DNA from: Rhynchospora pubera
Lineage: Eukaryota; Streptophyta; Magnoliopsida; Poales; Cyperaceae
Length of the DNA stretch: 64,000 nt
Direction: 5' to 3'
Assembly (NCBI GenBank): GCA_028095005.1
Contig: CM051459.1
Location: 116,285,431 to 116,349,430 of the forward strand
Below are positions 33,654 to 45,998 of the stretch, piece after piece (the stretch's first letter is position 1; every line of letters starts with the position of its first letter). The position numbers and the translations under genes are program-made. The notes under the pieces are model-generated. The model did not search any database. It had not been told where the DNA came from and saw only the letters and a program-made list of their open reading frames with translations.

Positions 33654-34528
33654 GAAGTTATTTTACCAAGAGGTTGATTTCGCGGTTTGAAAGCGCGAAG
33701 TCAGCTGCCACGTCAGTACTGGGGTTTCAAATACCGAGATGATATATTTTTATTTTTTTTAGATAAATACTAAATAGAGGCTATCTAGCGGGAGATGGTC
33801 TATTTTTCACTTCGGGGTTTTGACTCCCAAGTTACATAACTTTTTTTTAATATTTATTAACATATTTATATTTAAAATAATAATATTAAATATATTTATT
33901 AAAAAAATGTTCGCCCAAAATGTAGCAATACGGTTGCAATTTTTTTTATCCTCTTTTATGTGGCCCAGTATTTTTTATGAGGTAATGAGGCCCCAATTGA
34001 AACATTCAATTTGGGTTTCTTCTAAGGTGGGCCATCAATTGTAACCTCAGAACCTCTTTTCTTCTGGAACTTCTTTCCAACTTGCAAGTTGCATCTAGCA
34101 AAAAAAGTTCCTGATATATAAAGTTCGTTATAAAAAGTTCCTGAATTCAAATTGAGTGAATAGAAATGGCGGAATATAAAATGCATCTCACAAAATTTAG
34201 AAAAAATTTCAAATACCAGGTGTTCTTAACGGTATGAAAAATAACGGAAGAAAGAACTTCTGAACCAACCATTCTCTGCATCAATTCTATTTTTTTTTTT
34301 ACCACCATACAAGTCAATTTTTTTTCTAATTTGAAATAAAAAAATTATTATTTCAAGCTAAGAAAAGGTCATCCAGTTGTATCGTTCTGGCACGCGCGTA
34401 GGCTGAGGTGTTTGCACAGGCCTGACTGGCTGACAGCACTTTGAATTGCACAAAAGCTGAGAAGCCTTTGGCAGAATGATTTGACACGTCAAGTAAATTT
34501 ACATTAAAATCCCATCAAAGGTGACAAC
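33654..34528. other. Spacer left of the copia element
   Basis: No gene. 34165-34523 is similar to the blocks at 47600-47625 and 49195-49778 (shared AATGGCGGAATA, TTTTTACCACCATACAAGT, GCACAAAAGCTGAGAAGCCT). Ends with the 5-bp target copy ACAAC (34524-34528). Confidence 0.55.
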
Positions 34529-36289
34529 TGTCAGAAAGTGTGCTAATTTTCATTTTTGTGCTAATTACCAATTAATTAACCAAGCAAATCACACACATAA
34601 GAGATCTAGTACACAAGCTATTCAAACACACGAGAAAAAGGATTGGAAGTCTACCTCTCTTGGTATCGCAACCAAGAGGCTCGTTCCAATGCGTTGGTGT
34701 CGGTGGCGTGCTCTCCAAGAACCTTCTCGCCGTGCTCCTCGAGTCCACTAAGGAATTAACCACCTTCTCTAATCAATTATGCTAGTAATTGAGAGAATTG
34801 TGTCTAATTCCAAAGCTTTCCCTTCTCTTGATTAATTCTCCAATTAATTTAGTGGAAAAGCTTGCTCAACACATGAGCTAGGTGGTGTGTGGAAGAGAGA
34901 AGAGGAATGAAAAATCTGAAATTTTTCTTCCTTTGTGGTGAGGTGCGGCCAAAGAGAGAAGGAGAGAGAGAGGTGTGTGGAGGCTAGGGTTTGCTCCCAA
35001 AGAACACCCCTTTATATAGACCTCATACCCTAGCTCTCATCCAAATTTTGGAGGACCAAAATACCCCTACATAGCCGCACCCTACCTACCTCCTTTGTGG
35101 GTTGGGCCTCAAGACAAGTTGAGCCCAATAACCTTCCATTTTATTACACCTTCCATTTGGCATTAAATCAACTAATTAATTTAAGGCCCAATTTGCTCAA
35201 TTGATTAAATGTGTTGATTATTATTAATTATTAACTATTTAATAATTAATATGGAATTAGACAATGCATTTAATTATTTCGATATGATCTATTTGACTTA
35301 ATTAATCATAACGGTCCATAACGGCATACGATTAATTAATCAACTTATCATATTTTGCAAAACCAATTGTTGCAAATAAACAATTAATGCACGTGTGGTT
35401 AAACACCTTATTATGTGTGACCCTTTGAGGATTTATGCTATGTTGGACATGGAATTAAATCGCTATTTAATTCCAATAATCATAAGCGGTATCTCTCAAC
35501 ACGTTATGATTCCCAATTCACATAAATAATGTACTGCTACAATATTTCAATCCTGCATAAGAGAATAAATGGTTTCTCTATTTTGATTCCTATGTCACAC
35601 GATATCATCGTATAATCCAAGATAGGAACGTGTCATTCTTGCAGATTATACGTTTCTTGATCTAGAGATAATTGTATCAGTTGCTAGCAAACAATCTATC
35701 TCCATCAAGGGGCCCAAACAGATATCGTCACTCACTAAGTGAATTAATGAGGGACATACGGTTTTCTTGATAATTAGCTTTTCCCCGCACAATTCAAGAA
35801 TACTTAAATCAAGTCCGTATAGCAGCCTTTATCAGGAATCAGCGGTAGACATGATTTATAGTATCTATCCTCATGTGGAAAAGATAATCATCTCAAACTT
35901 AGAACCAAAATCATAACGAAATAAATAATGACACGTAACACAATCCATATATTTATTTCGTGGGGTCCAGTCCTGTACTATGTTCTATAACATATACATA
36001 TGCAATTAAGTTGGTTACTCCTAACCTATGATTTATAGAACTTAATCATCACTTAATCTGCATACTAATCTTATTGATAATTAATGTTCTTTGTTAATTA
36101 TCAAGATTATGGACTTTTAGATTTATCGTTGTCATTTACTACTAAATGAATAACAGTGATCTATAATTCAGATCCTCAACCTGAATGAACTGTCAACGAG
36201 TAAATCAAAGAACAAATGATCTGAAATCACCAATAACATAAACTATAGAAGTAGCCTAATGAATTGGCTTCTAGGACATATTTCTAACA
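34529..36289 (-). repeat. Copia 3' LTR
   Basis: 1761 bp, same length as the partner LTR. Differs from it at 34532 (TGTCAG rather than TGTTAG) and near 36282 (ATATTT rather than ATATCT) by my reading. The corresponding TATA element lies at about 35010-35018. Small frames inside have no coding meaning. Confidence 0.95.
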
Positions 36290-36300
36290 ATCTCCCACTT
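36290..36300 (-). promoter_or_regulatory. Copia polypurine tract
   Basis: AAGTGGGAGAT on the minus strand directly abuts the 3' LTR, as required for plus-strand priming. Confidence 0.85.
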
Positions 36301-36404
36301 GGCCTAGAGTCAATTAATAGTGACTTCTAGCAAGTGCATAGTACTCAATGTAATATCCAAAATATACATGTCTCATACTAAAGCCTAGTAATAAAAGATA
36401 CAAC

Positions 36405-39400
36405 TCAAAGCCACTCAGGCATACGCCTAATCCCCATGGATGCAACATGCAACTCATGTGCGGCTCGAGATAAAGGCTTTGTCAGAGGGTCCGCTGTGTT
36501 CGCGGCACCGTCCACCTTCTTGACCTTGACCCATCCATCATTGATCAACTGACGGATGAGATGGAATCGTCGTAGAATGTGCCTAGTCTTTTGATGAGAC
36601 CTAGGCTCCTTGGACTGAGCTATGGCTCCCGTGTTGTCGCAGTAAATATCCACTGGACCTGAGATGCTTGGAACCACCTCTAGCTCGGTCAAGAACTCCT
36701 TGATCCATACACCTTCTTTCGCTGCTTCACCAGCCGCTAAGTATTCTGCTTCGGTGACGGAATCGGCCGTAGTATCTTGCTTGGAACTCTTCCAACTTAC
36801 GGCACCACCATTGAGCAAAAATACGAAGCCGGACTGTGATTTTGAGTCATCTCGATCGGTTTGGAAACTAGCATCGGTGTAACCACTTACAACGAGCTCT
36901 TGGTCTCCACCATATACGAGAATGCTATCCTTTGTTCTCTTGAGATATTTGAGGATATTCTTGACTGCAGTCCAATGTGCCATGCCAGGATTGGCTTGGA
37001 ATCGACTAGTCACGCTAATCGGATGTGCCACATCAGGACGAGTGCATAGCATGGCATACATAATCGATCCGACCACAGATGGATACTGGAATTTCTTCAT
37101 GTATTCACGATCTGTATCATTGGTCGGACTTTGAGACTTGCTCAAGAAAATGCCATGTGACATAGGCAAGAATCCCTTCTTGGAATTTGCCATGTTGTGT
37201 TTGTTCAACACTTTGTCAATATATGCATCTTGGCTCAAGCCTAACATCCTTCTCGATCTATCTCTATAGATCTTGATTCCTAGGATGTAGGCGGCTTCGC
37301 CCAAATCTTTCATTGAGAACACCTTCTTCAATGAATCCTTAACTGCATTCAACTCGGGGATATCATTCCCGATCAAGAGGATATCATCAACATATAGAAC
37401 AAGAAACACAACCACGCTCCCACTGATCCTCTTGTAAACACAAGGTTCCTTTTCGCTTTGAACGAAGTTCAATTTCTTGACTTCTTCATCAAAGCGTTTG
37501 TTCCAACTCCTTGATGCTTGCTTCAATCCATAAATGGACCTTTGAAGTTTGCATACCTTGTTAGCATTCTTTGGATCCACAAAACACTCGGGTTGTGTCA
37601 TATACACATCCTCTTCCAAATTTCCATTTAGGAAGGCGGTTTTGACATCCATTTGCCATATTTCATAATCATAAAATGCGGCAATTGCTAACATGATCCG
37701 AATTGACTTGAACATAACGACGGGCGAGAAGGTTTCTTCATAGTCAATACCATGAACTTGTTTGTAACCTTTCGCTACGAGTCGTGCTTTGTAAATGGTC
37801 AAGTTGCCATCCATGTCGACCTTTCTTTTAAAGATCCATTTGTTCTCAACGGGTTTTACTCCGTTGGGAAGATCAACCAAGGTCCATACCTTGTTGTCAT
37901 ACATGGATTGCATTTCGGATTCCATGGCCTTAAGCCATTCCTTGGAGTCTGGTTTTCTTTTCATGTCATCAATGGTCAAAGGCTCATCGTTCTCCATGAC
38001 GAGAACGTCGTGCAAACCTAAATATCTTATAGGTGGACGACTTGGCCTTGCCGATCTTCGTAGGGTTGACGCTTGAGGTTCTTGAACTTGCTCCACAACG
38101 GTTTGTGGGCTTTGTTCTTGAACTTCAAGTATAGGTGCGTCCTCAACACTATCGACACGCGATATGTTTGAGTATTCATTTGAGGGAGCTTGTTCTTGAA
38201 CCTCTTCTTCCACAACAACTTGAGGAACGGGTTCGACTACAATCTCGTTCGGTGCAACCTCATTTGGCACTATATTTGGAACAACTACATTACCTACTTG
38301 AGGTATGTTTTGTTGTTGTGGTTCTTGAATTTCTTCAATAACCACGTTGCTCCCACTACTTCTTCTTGAGATAAACTCCTTTTCCAAGAATTCCGCATGT
38401 CGTGCAACAACTATTTTGTTCTCGACACGGTTATAGAAGTAGTAACCCTTTGTTTCCTTAGGGTATCCTACGAAATGACATTTGTCCGATTTGGGTCCAA
38501 GCTTATCGCTCACTAGCCTTTTCACATAAGCTTCACAACCCCAAATCTTGAGAAACATCATGCTAGGTTTCGAACCAAACCATAGCTCATAGGGTGTTTT
38601 CTCAACGGACTTTGATGGAACACGGTTCAAAGTAAAAGCTGCGGTTTCAATTGCATAACCCCAAAAAGACATAGGCAAATTAGTTTGGCTCATCATCGAT
38701 CGAACCATGTCTAGCAAAGTTCGATTCCTCCTTTCGGACACACCATTCCATTGTGGTGTTCCTGGTGGAGTGAGTTGTGGAATGATTCCACACTCCTTTA
38801 GATAATCACCAAATTCATGGCTCAAGTACTCACCACCTCTATCGGATCGTAAGGCCTTGATCTTTCGATCAAGTTGGTTCTCAACTTCACTCTTAAACTC
38901 TTTGAACTTGTCAAAGGTTTCAGATTTATGACGCATCAAGTAGATATACCCGTATCTACTATAATCGTCAGTGAACGTGACGAAGTATGAGAAACCTCCA
39001 CGTGCACAAATGCTCATAGGTCCACATACATCGGTATGTATGAGATCTAACAATCCATTTGCCCTTATCCCTTTGTTGGGGAAAGGCGCTTTGGTCATTT
39101 TTCCCATCAAACAAGATTCGCAAGTGTCAATTGGCTCGAAAGCGAATTGATCCAAGAGACCAACGGATTGTAGTCTCTTGATGCGTTTCTCGTTGATATG
39201 ACCTAAGCGGCAATGCCACATTAAAGTTGCATTCTCATGTGAAACCTTACGTTTCCTTTTGTCATTTTCAACACTCAAAACAAATCCATTCGAATCGAGC
39301 ACATAAAGACCATTCAATAAATGTGCATCACAAAAACGAACTTCATTACGAAACAAAGTCAAGCACTTGTTCTTTATTACAACATCATAACCATCCAAAT

Positions 39401-40550
39401 CCAAACAAGAAACGGATACAATGTTTCGAGTGATACATGGAACTACAAAAACATCCTTGAGTTCCAATACAAAACCATTAGGCAAAGTTAGTTCCACGCT
39501 CCCAACGGCCATAGCGGAGACGCACGTGCCGTTACCGACGCGGAGTTGAACTTCGCCTTTCTCGAGCCGCCTTCTATTCTTTAGGACCTGCACATTTCGA
39601 CAAATGTGAGCACACGAACCAGTATCAAATACCCAATCTGTGTGAGAAGTAGCGAGAAGGGTTTCGATGACAAATATACCTGAGGTAGAAGGTTGGACAG
39701 TTCCCGCCTTCTTGTCAGCTAGGTACCTTGGGCAGTTTCTCTTCCAATGGCCCTTGTTGCTACAGTAGTAGCAAACGGTCTCGGAAGAGGCCGGGTTCTT
39801 CTTCTTCTTAGAACCCACGGGAGCACCCTTGGCCGGACCTTGGGGCGTCACCGGGCCTTTGCCTTTGCCTTTGCGGCCACGCTTTCTTATCTTCTTGCTT
39901 TTCCCACTCACCGCAAGAACATCCTTGGGGCCCTTCTCTTTCTTAAGACTCTCCTCCGTCTCAATGAGCATGTTTTGGATGTCATCCATGCTCTTGTCCA
40001 TGCCGTTCATCCGGTAGTTCACAACGAAACCGGTGAAGCTTGGAGGGAGAGAATTGAGAATGAAGTCTTGTATCGCCCCCGAAGGGAAGGGCGTATCAAG
40101 CTTCTCAAGCTGCCGAAACAACCCCGCCATCTTCATGACGTGTGGCCCGACATCATGACCTTCGGCCAAGCGAGTGTTGGCGACGGCCTTGATGAGACGG
40201 GCCCTTTCGGTGCGGGCCTTTGTTTGGAACATGTTGGATAGGCGAGTGATCATGGCGAACACTCCATAGCCACTATCCATGAACTCCTTTTGGAGTTCCG
40301 CTTCCATGGTTGCCACCATCACGACGGACATCTCCATGTCCTCGTTCTCATGCTTCGCAAAGGCATCCTTTTCCTCTTGGGAAGCGGTTGCCTTTGGAGC
40401 CGATGGCATGGGAGTGGTGAGGAGATACTCTCTTTTCTCATACCTAAAGGCAAGCCTTAGGTTGCGATGCCAATCCAAGAAATTGGCACCGTTAAAAGCG
40501 AGTTTCTCTCTCTCAACAAGAGAACGTAGCGTAAAAGATGAGGAAGACAT
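36405..40550 (-). CDS. Copia gag-pol polyprotein, intact
   Basis: 1381 codons without interruption. Gag region 1-250 ends in a basic Gly/Lys stretch and a zinc knuckle CX2CX4HX4C (260-273). Protease FDTGSCAH has its Asp at 309. Integrase has H446/H451 and C477/C480 of the zinc-binding part, then D507, D570 and E606 (D,D-35-E). A Gln/Val/Pro-rich linker covers 740-835. RT carries MDVKTAFLNG and YVDD (1053-1056). RNase H has D1226, E1267 and D1305. Order protease-integrase-RT-RNase H defines Ty1/copia. All listed catalytic residues are present, so the element may be competent. Copia elements that fuse gag and pol in one frame usually control the Gag:Pol ratio by RNA processing; no frameshift site is seen here. 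Confidence 0.96.
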   Translation of the reverse strand: MSSSSFTLRSLVEREKLAFNGANFLDWHRNLRLAFRYEKREYLLTTPMPSAPKATASQEEKDAFAKHENEDMEMSVVMVATMEAELQKEFMDSGYGVFAMITRLSNMFQTKARTERARLIKAVANTRLAEGHDVGPHVMKMAGLFRQLEKLDTPFPSGAIQDFILNSLPPSFTGFVVNYRMNGMDKSMDDIQNMLIETEESLKKEKGPKDVLAVSGKSKKIRKRGRKGKGKGPVTPQGPAKGAPVGSKKKKNPASSETVCYYCSNKGHWKRNCPRYLADKKAGTVQPSTSGIFVIETLLATSHTDWVFDTGSCAHICRNVQVLKNRRRLEKGEVQLRVGNGTCVSAMAVGSVELTLPNGFVLELKDVFVVPCITRNIVSVSCLDLDGYDVVIKNKCLTLFRNEVRFCDAHLLNGLYVLDSNGFVLSVENDKRKRKVSHENATLMWHCRLGHINEKRIKRLQSVGLLDQFAFEPIDTCESCLMGKMTKAPFPNKGIRANGLLDLIHTDVCGPMSICARGGFSYFVTFTDDYSRYGYIYLMRHKSETFDKFKEFKSEVENQLDRKIKALRSDRGGEYLSHEFGDYLKECGIIPQLTPPGTPQWNGVSERRNRTLLDMVRSMMSQTNLPMSFWGYAIETAAFTLNRVPSKSVEKTPYELWFGSKPSMMFLKIWGCEAYVKRLVSDKLGPKSDKCHFVGYPKETKGYYFYNRVENKIVVARHAEFLEKEFISRRSSGSNVVIEEIQEPQQQNIPQVGNVVVPNIVPNEVAPNEIVVEPVPQVVVEEEVQEQAPSNEYSNISRVDSVEDAPILEVQEQSPQTVVEQVQEPQASTLRRSARPSRPPIRYLGLHDVLVMENDEPLTIDDMKRKPDSKEWLKAMESEMQSMYDNKVWTLVDLPNGVKPVENKWIFKRKVDMDGNLTIYKARLVAKGYKQVHGIDYEETFSPVVMFKSIRIMLAIAAFYDYEIWQMDVKTAFLNGNLEEDVYMTQPECFVDPKNANKVCKLQRSIYGLKQASRSWNKRFDEEVKKLNFVQSEKEPCVYKRISGSVVVFLVLYVDDILLIGNDIPELNAVKDSLKKVFSMKDLGEAAYILGIKIYRDRSRRMLGLSQDAYIDKVLNKHNMANSKKGFLPMSHGIFLSKSQSPTNDTDREYMKKFQYPSVVGSIMYAMLCTRPDVAHPISVTSRFQANPGMAHWTAVKNILKYLKRTKDSILVYGGDQELVVSGYTDASFQTDRDDSKSQSGFVFLLNGGAVSWKSSKQDTTADSVTEAEYLAAGEAAKEGVWIKEFLTELEVVPSISGPVDIYCDNTGAIAQSKEPRSHQKTRHILRRFHLIRQLINDGWVKVKKVDGAANTADPLTKPLSRAAHELHVASMGIRRMPEWL

Positions 40551-42623
40551 CTACAACAATACATAAGTTTAAGGTCAATTAGTTTATGCTTTAAAATTTG
40601 TTTTAACTAAGTAAAACTTCCACTACATTATATCATGTCCCTAAATGTAGTGAATTTCCAAGACTCCCACAACTTGTTAATGCAACGACGGCGTCGGCAG
40701 AACATTGCACCAACAAATGTGAGATAGGTTCTCCAACCAATCATACGTTCCTATGATTCTTGGTTCGATTAACGAACTTCACTCCAATGACCAATCCGAT
40801 TTGAATCATTGTTAAGTCACTTCTTTCTATTTGCTCCTAGTAAATCCGATTTACACCCCGACACGGATGATGGATCACGATGTCCCGCGTCGGCGAGAAT
40901 ACATCAATGACCGATCATACTACGTAAGAAGGGGATAGAAAGAAGGAGAGTGAATTTTGTTTAGACTTAATTCTTTTTAGTTTGGGACAAACAATTCATA
41001 TGACGCTTTGTTTGGTGGTCGTGTAATCATACACCCATACCTAACCTAACACAAGCATTCATACAAGCATCTCATAGTTGTGGGTTTGTATGGCTCCCGC
41101 TTGCATTAGTTTCGCCACATCCTCCATGAAGCAAAACTAATCTACTCCATGCCCTCCCACTAAATTCTATAAGGATCTAAATCCTATATAAAATAAAGCT
41201 ACAAAATACATGTGAAAACATCCTATTCCCTTCCTATCCTTAGGGGCATGCAAGCCTCACAAGTTACATCAAAAATTAATCAAAAAATTAATTAATGGCA
41301 CCAAAGGCCGCATTACAAACATTCACACATGCATTCATTTACAACCACAAGGCATTGAGTCTTGAGCCATACTAAACCCACTATCCACCTACAAAACAAA
41401 GTTAGCACATACAAGAACTTTGTTTCCAATTAACGATTTTCAAGCATCTTTGCGTATCGTTTGCTATAAGTAAATTCCGTGTACAAATCCTCAATTTTAA
41501 ACAACCAAACTTGTTTAAATTCATTTAGAAAGTTCTTTCAACATCCCATAACAGAAAGGAGATCAAACAAGGAGTTTTCTAATTAATTTCAACTAGTTTG
41601 AATACTTAGAAAAACAGTAATTTACCAAAAAACGTAACTAATGGAATCTAACAAAAATAACAGTTTTCGGTCTCCAAAAATTCTCAAATAAATTACTTAA
41701 GCTCCTTATCATAGTTGTGATTACCAGTAAAAAAATCAAGAAGAGATCTTAAACCATCTGGGAGAATCAAAAATGACAAATCTCTTACAAGTGTACGAAA
41801 CACCGTTATGAGATTTTCAGCTTATCCTCTCAACCATTTGGTCTGTTAGACCACCTTCTATCCAGTTTTTATATATACAATATACATAGAAAAACTTGTT
41901 TATACTACAGGCTATCCATTCATGAAAAGAAAACAACCAAGTTCAGTTCAACAATCTTAAGTTACATGCTAAACAATCAACAAATTCTGTACTGGAACAG
42001 ACTGTCGATCGAAACGTTTTAACCTAGCTGAGGGTCCAAACATCCACGAAAAATTATGAAATTAATTTTCCTGGAATCCTAACTCAAAATAGAACAACTC
42101 CATTTAAACAGAATTTTTAAAGGAGTTCTCAGTTGGTACAGTTTATTAGAACAATCGATTTGCTCAACAAACTGGATCTGACAAGATCTTCCTTTTCATA
42201 CTTGAAAACCCACAAATTAATCCGAGTCATGCAACAAATTTTACATGCTCAGAAAGAGCTTCAAGTCCTCTTTATTTCTAGCCAAAGAACACTGGTACTT
42301 ATATTCAAAATATAAATCTTTCAAGCCATTCAAACAGGACAGTGCAAGCAGAAACTGGTTCTGCGCACTGTCGCCGTTTTATTCACAGTAAATCTATACT
42401 AATACAGAAAAAAGTGAATCCAACGCCAAAAGAATCACAATCCACAGATCTACAACTTTCATGTAGATGGAAAGATCTTCCAGAGGACATATCACAGAGA
42501 AAAATGCGAAACAACACAGAAAATACCATTTCCAGACAGCAAACAAACGCATCATCTCTACTAATCCATTAATTAGCCAATTTCTCTTAATTAAGTGTTA
42601 AAATAGCTTAAGTACGACCATGT
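40551..42623 (-). other. Copia untranslated leader
   Basis: The 2.07 kb between primer site and gag start is long and has no substantial frame on the element's strand. Small plus-strand frames (42133-42572) are not convincing. Leaders of this size occur in large plant copia elements and hold packaging and dimer signals, which cannot be recognised by eye. Confidence 0.6.
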
Positions 42624-42635
42624 GCTCTGATACCA
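42624..42635 (-). promoter_or_regulatory. Copia primer-binding site
   Basis: TGGTATCAGAGC on the minus strand begins two bases after the end of the 5' LTR (one spacer base, G) and is complementary to the 3' end of initiator tRNA-Met. Confidence 0.9.
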
Positions 42636-42636
42636 C

Positions 42637-44397
42637 TGTTAGAAAGTGTGCTAATTTTCATTTTTGTGCTAATTACCAATTAATTAACCAAGCAAATCAC
42701 ACACATAAGAGATCTAGTACACAAGCTATTCAAACACACGAGAAAAAGGATTGGAAGTCTACCTCTCTTGGTATCGCAACCAAGAGGCTCGTTCCAATGC
42801 GTTGGTGTCGGTGGCGTGCTCTCCAAGAACCTTCTCGCCGTGCTCCTCGAGTCCACTAAGGAATTAACCACCTTCTCTAATCAATTATGCTAGTAATTGA
42901 GAGAATTGTGTCTAATTCCAAAGCTTTCCCTTCTCTTGATTAATTCTCCAATTAATTTAGTGGAAAAGCTTGCTCAACACATGAGCTAGGTGGTGTGTGG
43001 AAGAGAGAAGAGGAATGAAAAATCTGAAATTTTTCTTCCTTTGTGGTGAGGTGCGGCCAAAGAGAGAAGGAGAGAGAGAGGTGTGTGGAGGCTAGGGTTT
43101 GCTCCCAAAGAACACCCCTTTATATAGACCTCATACCCTAGCTCTCATCCAAATTTTGGAGGACCAAAATACCCCTACATAGCCGCACCCTACCTACCTC
43201 CTTTGTGGGTTGGGCCTCAAGACAAGTTGAGCCCAATAACCTTCCATTTTATTACACCTTCCATTTGGCATTAAATCAACTAATTAATTTAAGGCCCAAT
43301 TTGCTCAATTGATTAAATGTGTTGATTATTATTAATTATTAACTATTTAATAATTAATATGGAATTAGACAATGCATTTAATTATTTCGATATGATCTAT
43401 TTGACTTAATTAATCATAACGGTCCATAACGGCATACGATTAATTAATCAACTTATCATATTTTGCAAAACCAATTGTTGCAAATAAACAATTAATGCAC
43501 GTGTGGTTAAACACCTTATTATGTGTGACCCTTTGAGGATTTATGCTATGTTGGACATGGAATTAAATCGCTATTTAATTCCAATAATCATAAGCGGTAT
43601 CTCTCAACACGTTATGATTCCCAATTCACATAAATAATGTACTGCTACAATATTTCAATCCTGCATAAGAGAATAAATGGTTTCTCTATTTTGATTCCTA
43701 TGTCACACGATATCATCGTATAATCCAAGATAGGAACGTGTCATTCTTGCAGATTATACGTTTCTTGATCTAGAGATAATTGTATCAGTTGCTAGCAAAC
43801 AATCTATCTCCATCAAGGGGCCCAAACAGATATCGTCACTCACTAAGTGAATTAATGAGGGACATACGGTTTTCTTGATAATTAGCTTTTCCCCGCACAA
43901 TTCAAGAATACTTAAATCAAGTCCGTATAGCAGCCTTTATCAGGAATCAGCGGTAGACATGATTTATAGTATCTATCCTCATGTGGAAAAGATAATCATC
44001 TCAAACTTAGAACCAAAATCATAACGAAATAAATAATGACACGTAACACAATCCATATATTTATTTCGTGGGGTCCAGTCCTGTACTATGTTCTATAACA
44101 TATACATATGCAATTAAGTTGGTTACTCCTAACCTATGATTTATAGAACTTAATCATCACTTAATCTGCATACTAATCTTATTGATAATTAATGTTCTTT
44201 GTTAATTATCAAGATTATGGACTTTTAGATTTATCGTTGTCATTTACTACTAAATGAATAACAGTGATCTATAATTCAGATCCTCAACCTGAATGAACTG
44301 TCAACGAGTAAATCAAAGAACAAATGATCTGAAATCACCAATAACATAAACTATAGAAGTAGCCTAATGAATTGGCTTCTAGGACATATCTCTAACA
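42637..44397 (-). repeat. Copia 5' LTR
   Basis: 1761 bp; starts TGTTAGAGATATG and ends CTTTCTAACA in element orientation. Contains the TATA element listed separately. Right flank is target copy ACAAC (44398-44402). Confidence 0.95.
43118..43127 (-). promoter_or_regulatory. TATA box in the copia 5' LTR
   Basis: CTATATAAAG on the minus strand, about 480 bp from the 3' end of the LTR, is followed by GGGGTGTTC. It is the best core-promoter candidate and implies a long R-U5. Confidence 0.65.
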
Positions 44398-44402
44398 ACA
44401 AC

Positions 44403-45998
44403 AAGCCCACAAATCATCCTTCCAACAGCTTTCAATCGTTCAGCGCAAAAACGAGGAAATGAAATTCCGTACCGCGCGGGACTGTACAGCGCACCGCTGA
44501 TAACCGTATGATTTAATTTTAATGATAAAAAAAATTTCGTGCATGTAAGCTGATTGATAGACCCGAATTGTTTAGATCAGATCAGACGGTTCGTAAGTTG
44601 CGCTGAACGGTTCCGAGCGGGAACAGATAAGGGCGCGTACTTTACTCGTGCTAAAAGCTAAAGAACCTCCAATTATTATACGTATATAAAGATGGAAGAG
44701 TGTGCAATGCACGTGACAACTGTGGTAAGAACAGTGTTATTCTAGATTTTATGTGGTAATTTCTATTGTATTGTATTAATTGTTGTGAGAAGTGGCTCCC
44801 ATAGTCGCATATGGATTGTGTTGCATCTATGTAGCTCTATGCCCTTTTCTAATTTTTTTAGATTTTCTGTGGATGAGTCTATCTATCTTAACCACCAAAT
44901 GTGCTAAGTTTTTGGTACTCTCACGTATATCCACACGAGAAAAATCACACGACAACCGAAAAGGAAAACGAGAGGAAGGGGTGTGCTATTCGAGATGCGT
45001 TTTTTTACGGTCTCCACAGTCTCCGCTCTCCAGTCCTCTATTCATTTTTTTTTTTTGAGCATATGATATTGATGGCGTAAGCCTTCTTTTTGTTTACCCC
45101 ATTGAAAAGTAGTAATCATTATTACTAAAACTTAACGATGATTATAATAAATAATAATCTTAATACTATGGCAATTATAATGACACTTATATAACATTTT
45201 TTTATCGTAACGTAAAAAATATTAATCTTACAAGATAATGGTAATATTATTGGCTAAAGGGAAAAAAAATTATATGTTATTTATTATTATTATTATATCA
45301 TACAAATAAGTAATAACAATAAAATATTCATAGTGTTATTGTTATAAAGATAATAATGAGGGAAAAAAATTATATGATATTTTTAATTATTATTATATCA
45401 TATTAATAAGTAATAACAATAAAATATTCATAGTGTTATTGTTATAAAGATAATAAAGATGATTACAATAATAATAGTCATATCATATTCGGTAAGGATA
45501 TTTTTATTATTAGTTTCATACATATTAAAAAATTATCAAAATTATATGAACATATAAGATACAAATTCACAGTAAACCCAATAAATAAGATAATGTAATT
45601 ATTTTAAAAATCTCAATACAAAATCAATTAAAATGTAAAACATAATAGTACAGTAAATTTTAATCGATCATTTATCGAACGAAATGCGATAAAGAAAACT
45701 ATTGTGCGTCAATTACATTTGACTCTAATTTTTTTTTAAAAGATATATATTTAAAATTTTTGTAAAAATAAAATACATACATGCTTTGAAAAAGTTTTAT
45801 AAAAATAAAATACATACATGTTTTGAAAAAGTTTTGATCCGAAATTTGACCATCCTAAAATATAAAAAAACTTATGAATTATTTGTAATAGATAGAAATA
45901 AATATTGATTGCGCAAAATCCTTCTAACTAAATTACGGATTTCCATATAGAAATATTTCTATGCTAATTAACTTCTATAAGGTTAGCCTAACTTCTAA
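44403..45998. other. Spacer right of the copia element
   Basis: No gene supported; the 88-residue frame at 44792-45058 has no resemblance or exon signals. A roughly 101-bp AT-rich unit is tandem-duplicated at 45259-45456 (shared AATAAAATATTCATAGTGTT). A 39-bp unit with AATAAAATACATACATG is duplicated at about 45762-45836. Confidence 0.5.
44469..44624. mobile_element. Mini element related to 3643-3816, inverted
   Basis: Ends GTACCGCGCGGGAC and inverted GTTCCCGCTCGGAAC; then TGTACAGCGC pairs with GCGCTGAAC. Read on the minus strand it has CCGTCTGATCTGATC and TTACATGCACG, as in the element at 3643. No target duplication found, so borders are approximate. Confidence 0.5.

Larger units (their letters stand above)
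34529..44397 (-). mobile_element. Complete Ty1/copia retrotransposon, Tork/Angela-like, young
   Basis: 9869 bp, transcribed leftwards. LTRs 34529-36289 and 42637-44397, both 1761 bp with TGTTAGA...TCTAACA ends. Target duplication ACAAC at 34524-34528 and 44398-44402. Primer site 42624-42635, polypurine tract 36290-36300, single gag-pol frame 36405-40550. I noticed only two LTR differences, C/T near each end, so insertion is recent. LTR start (TGTTAGAGATATGTCCTAG) and the gag style recall the Angela/Tork lineage; this is from memory and not certain. The empty site can be read as GACAAC joined to AAGCCC. Confidence 0.95.

Noticed and set aside
39747..40241. 164-codon plus-strand frame
   Set aside because: Antisense shadow of the copia gag coding sequence.
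44792..45058. 88-codon plus-strand frame with hydrophobic start
   Set aside because: No conserved motif, no splice or promoter support, ends in a homopolymer-rich tract.
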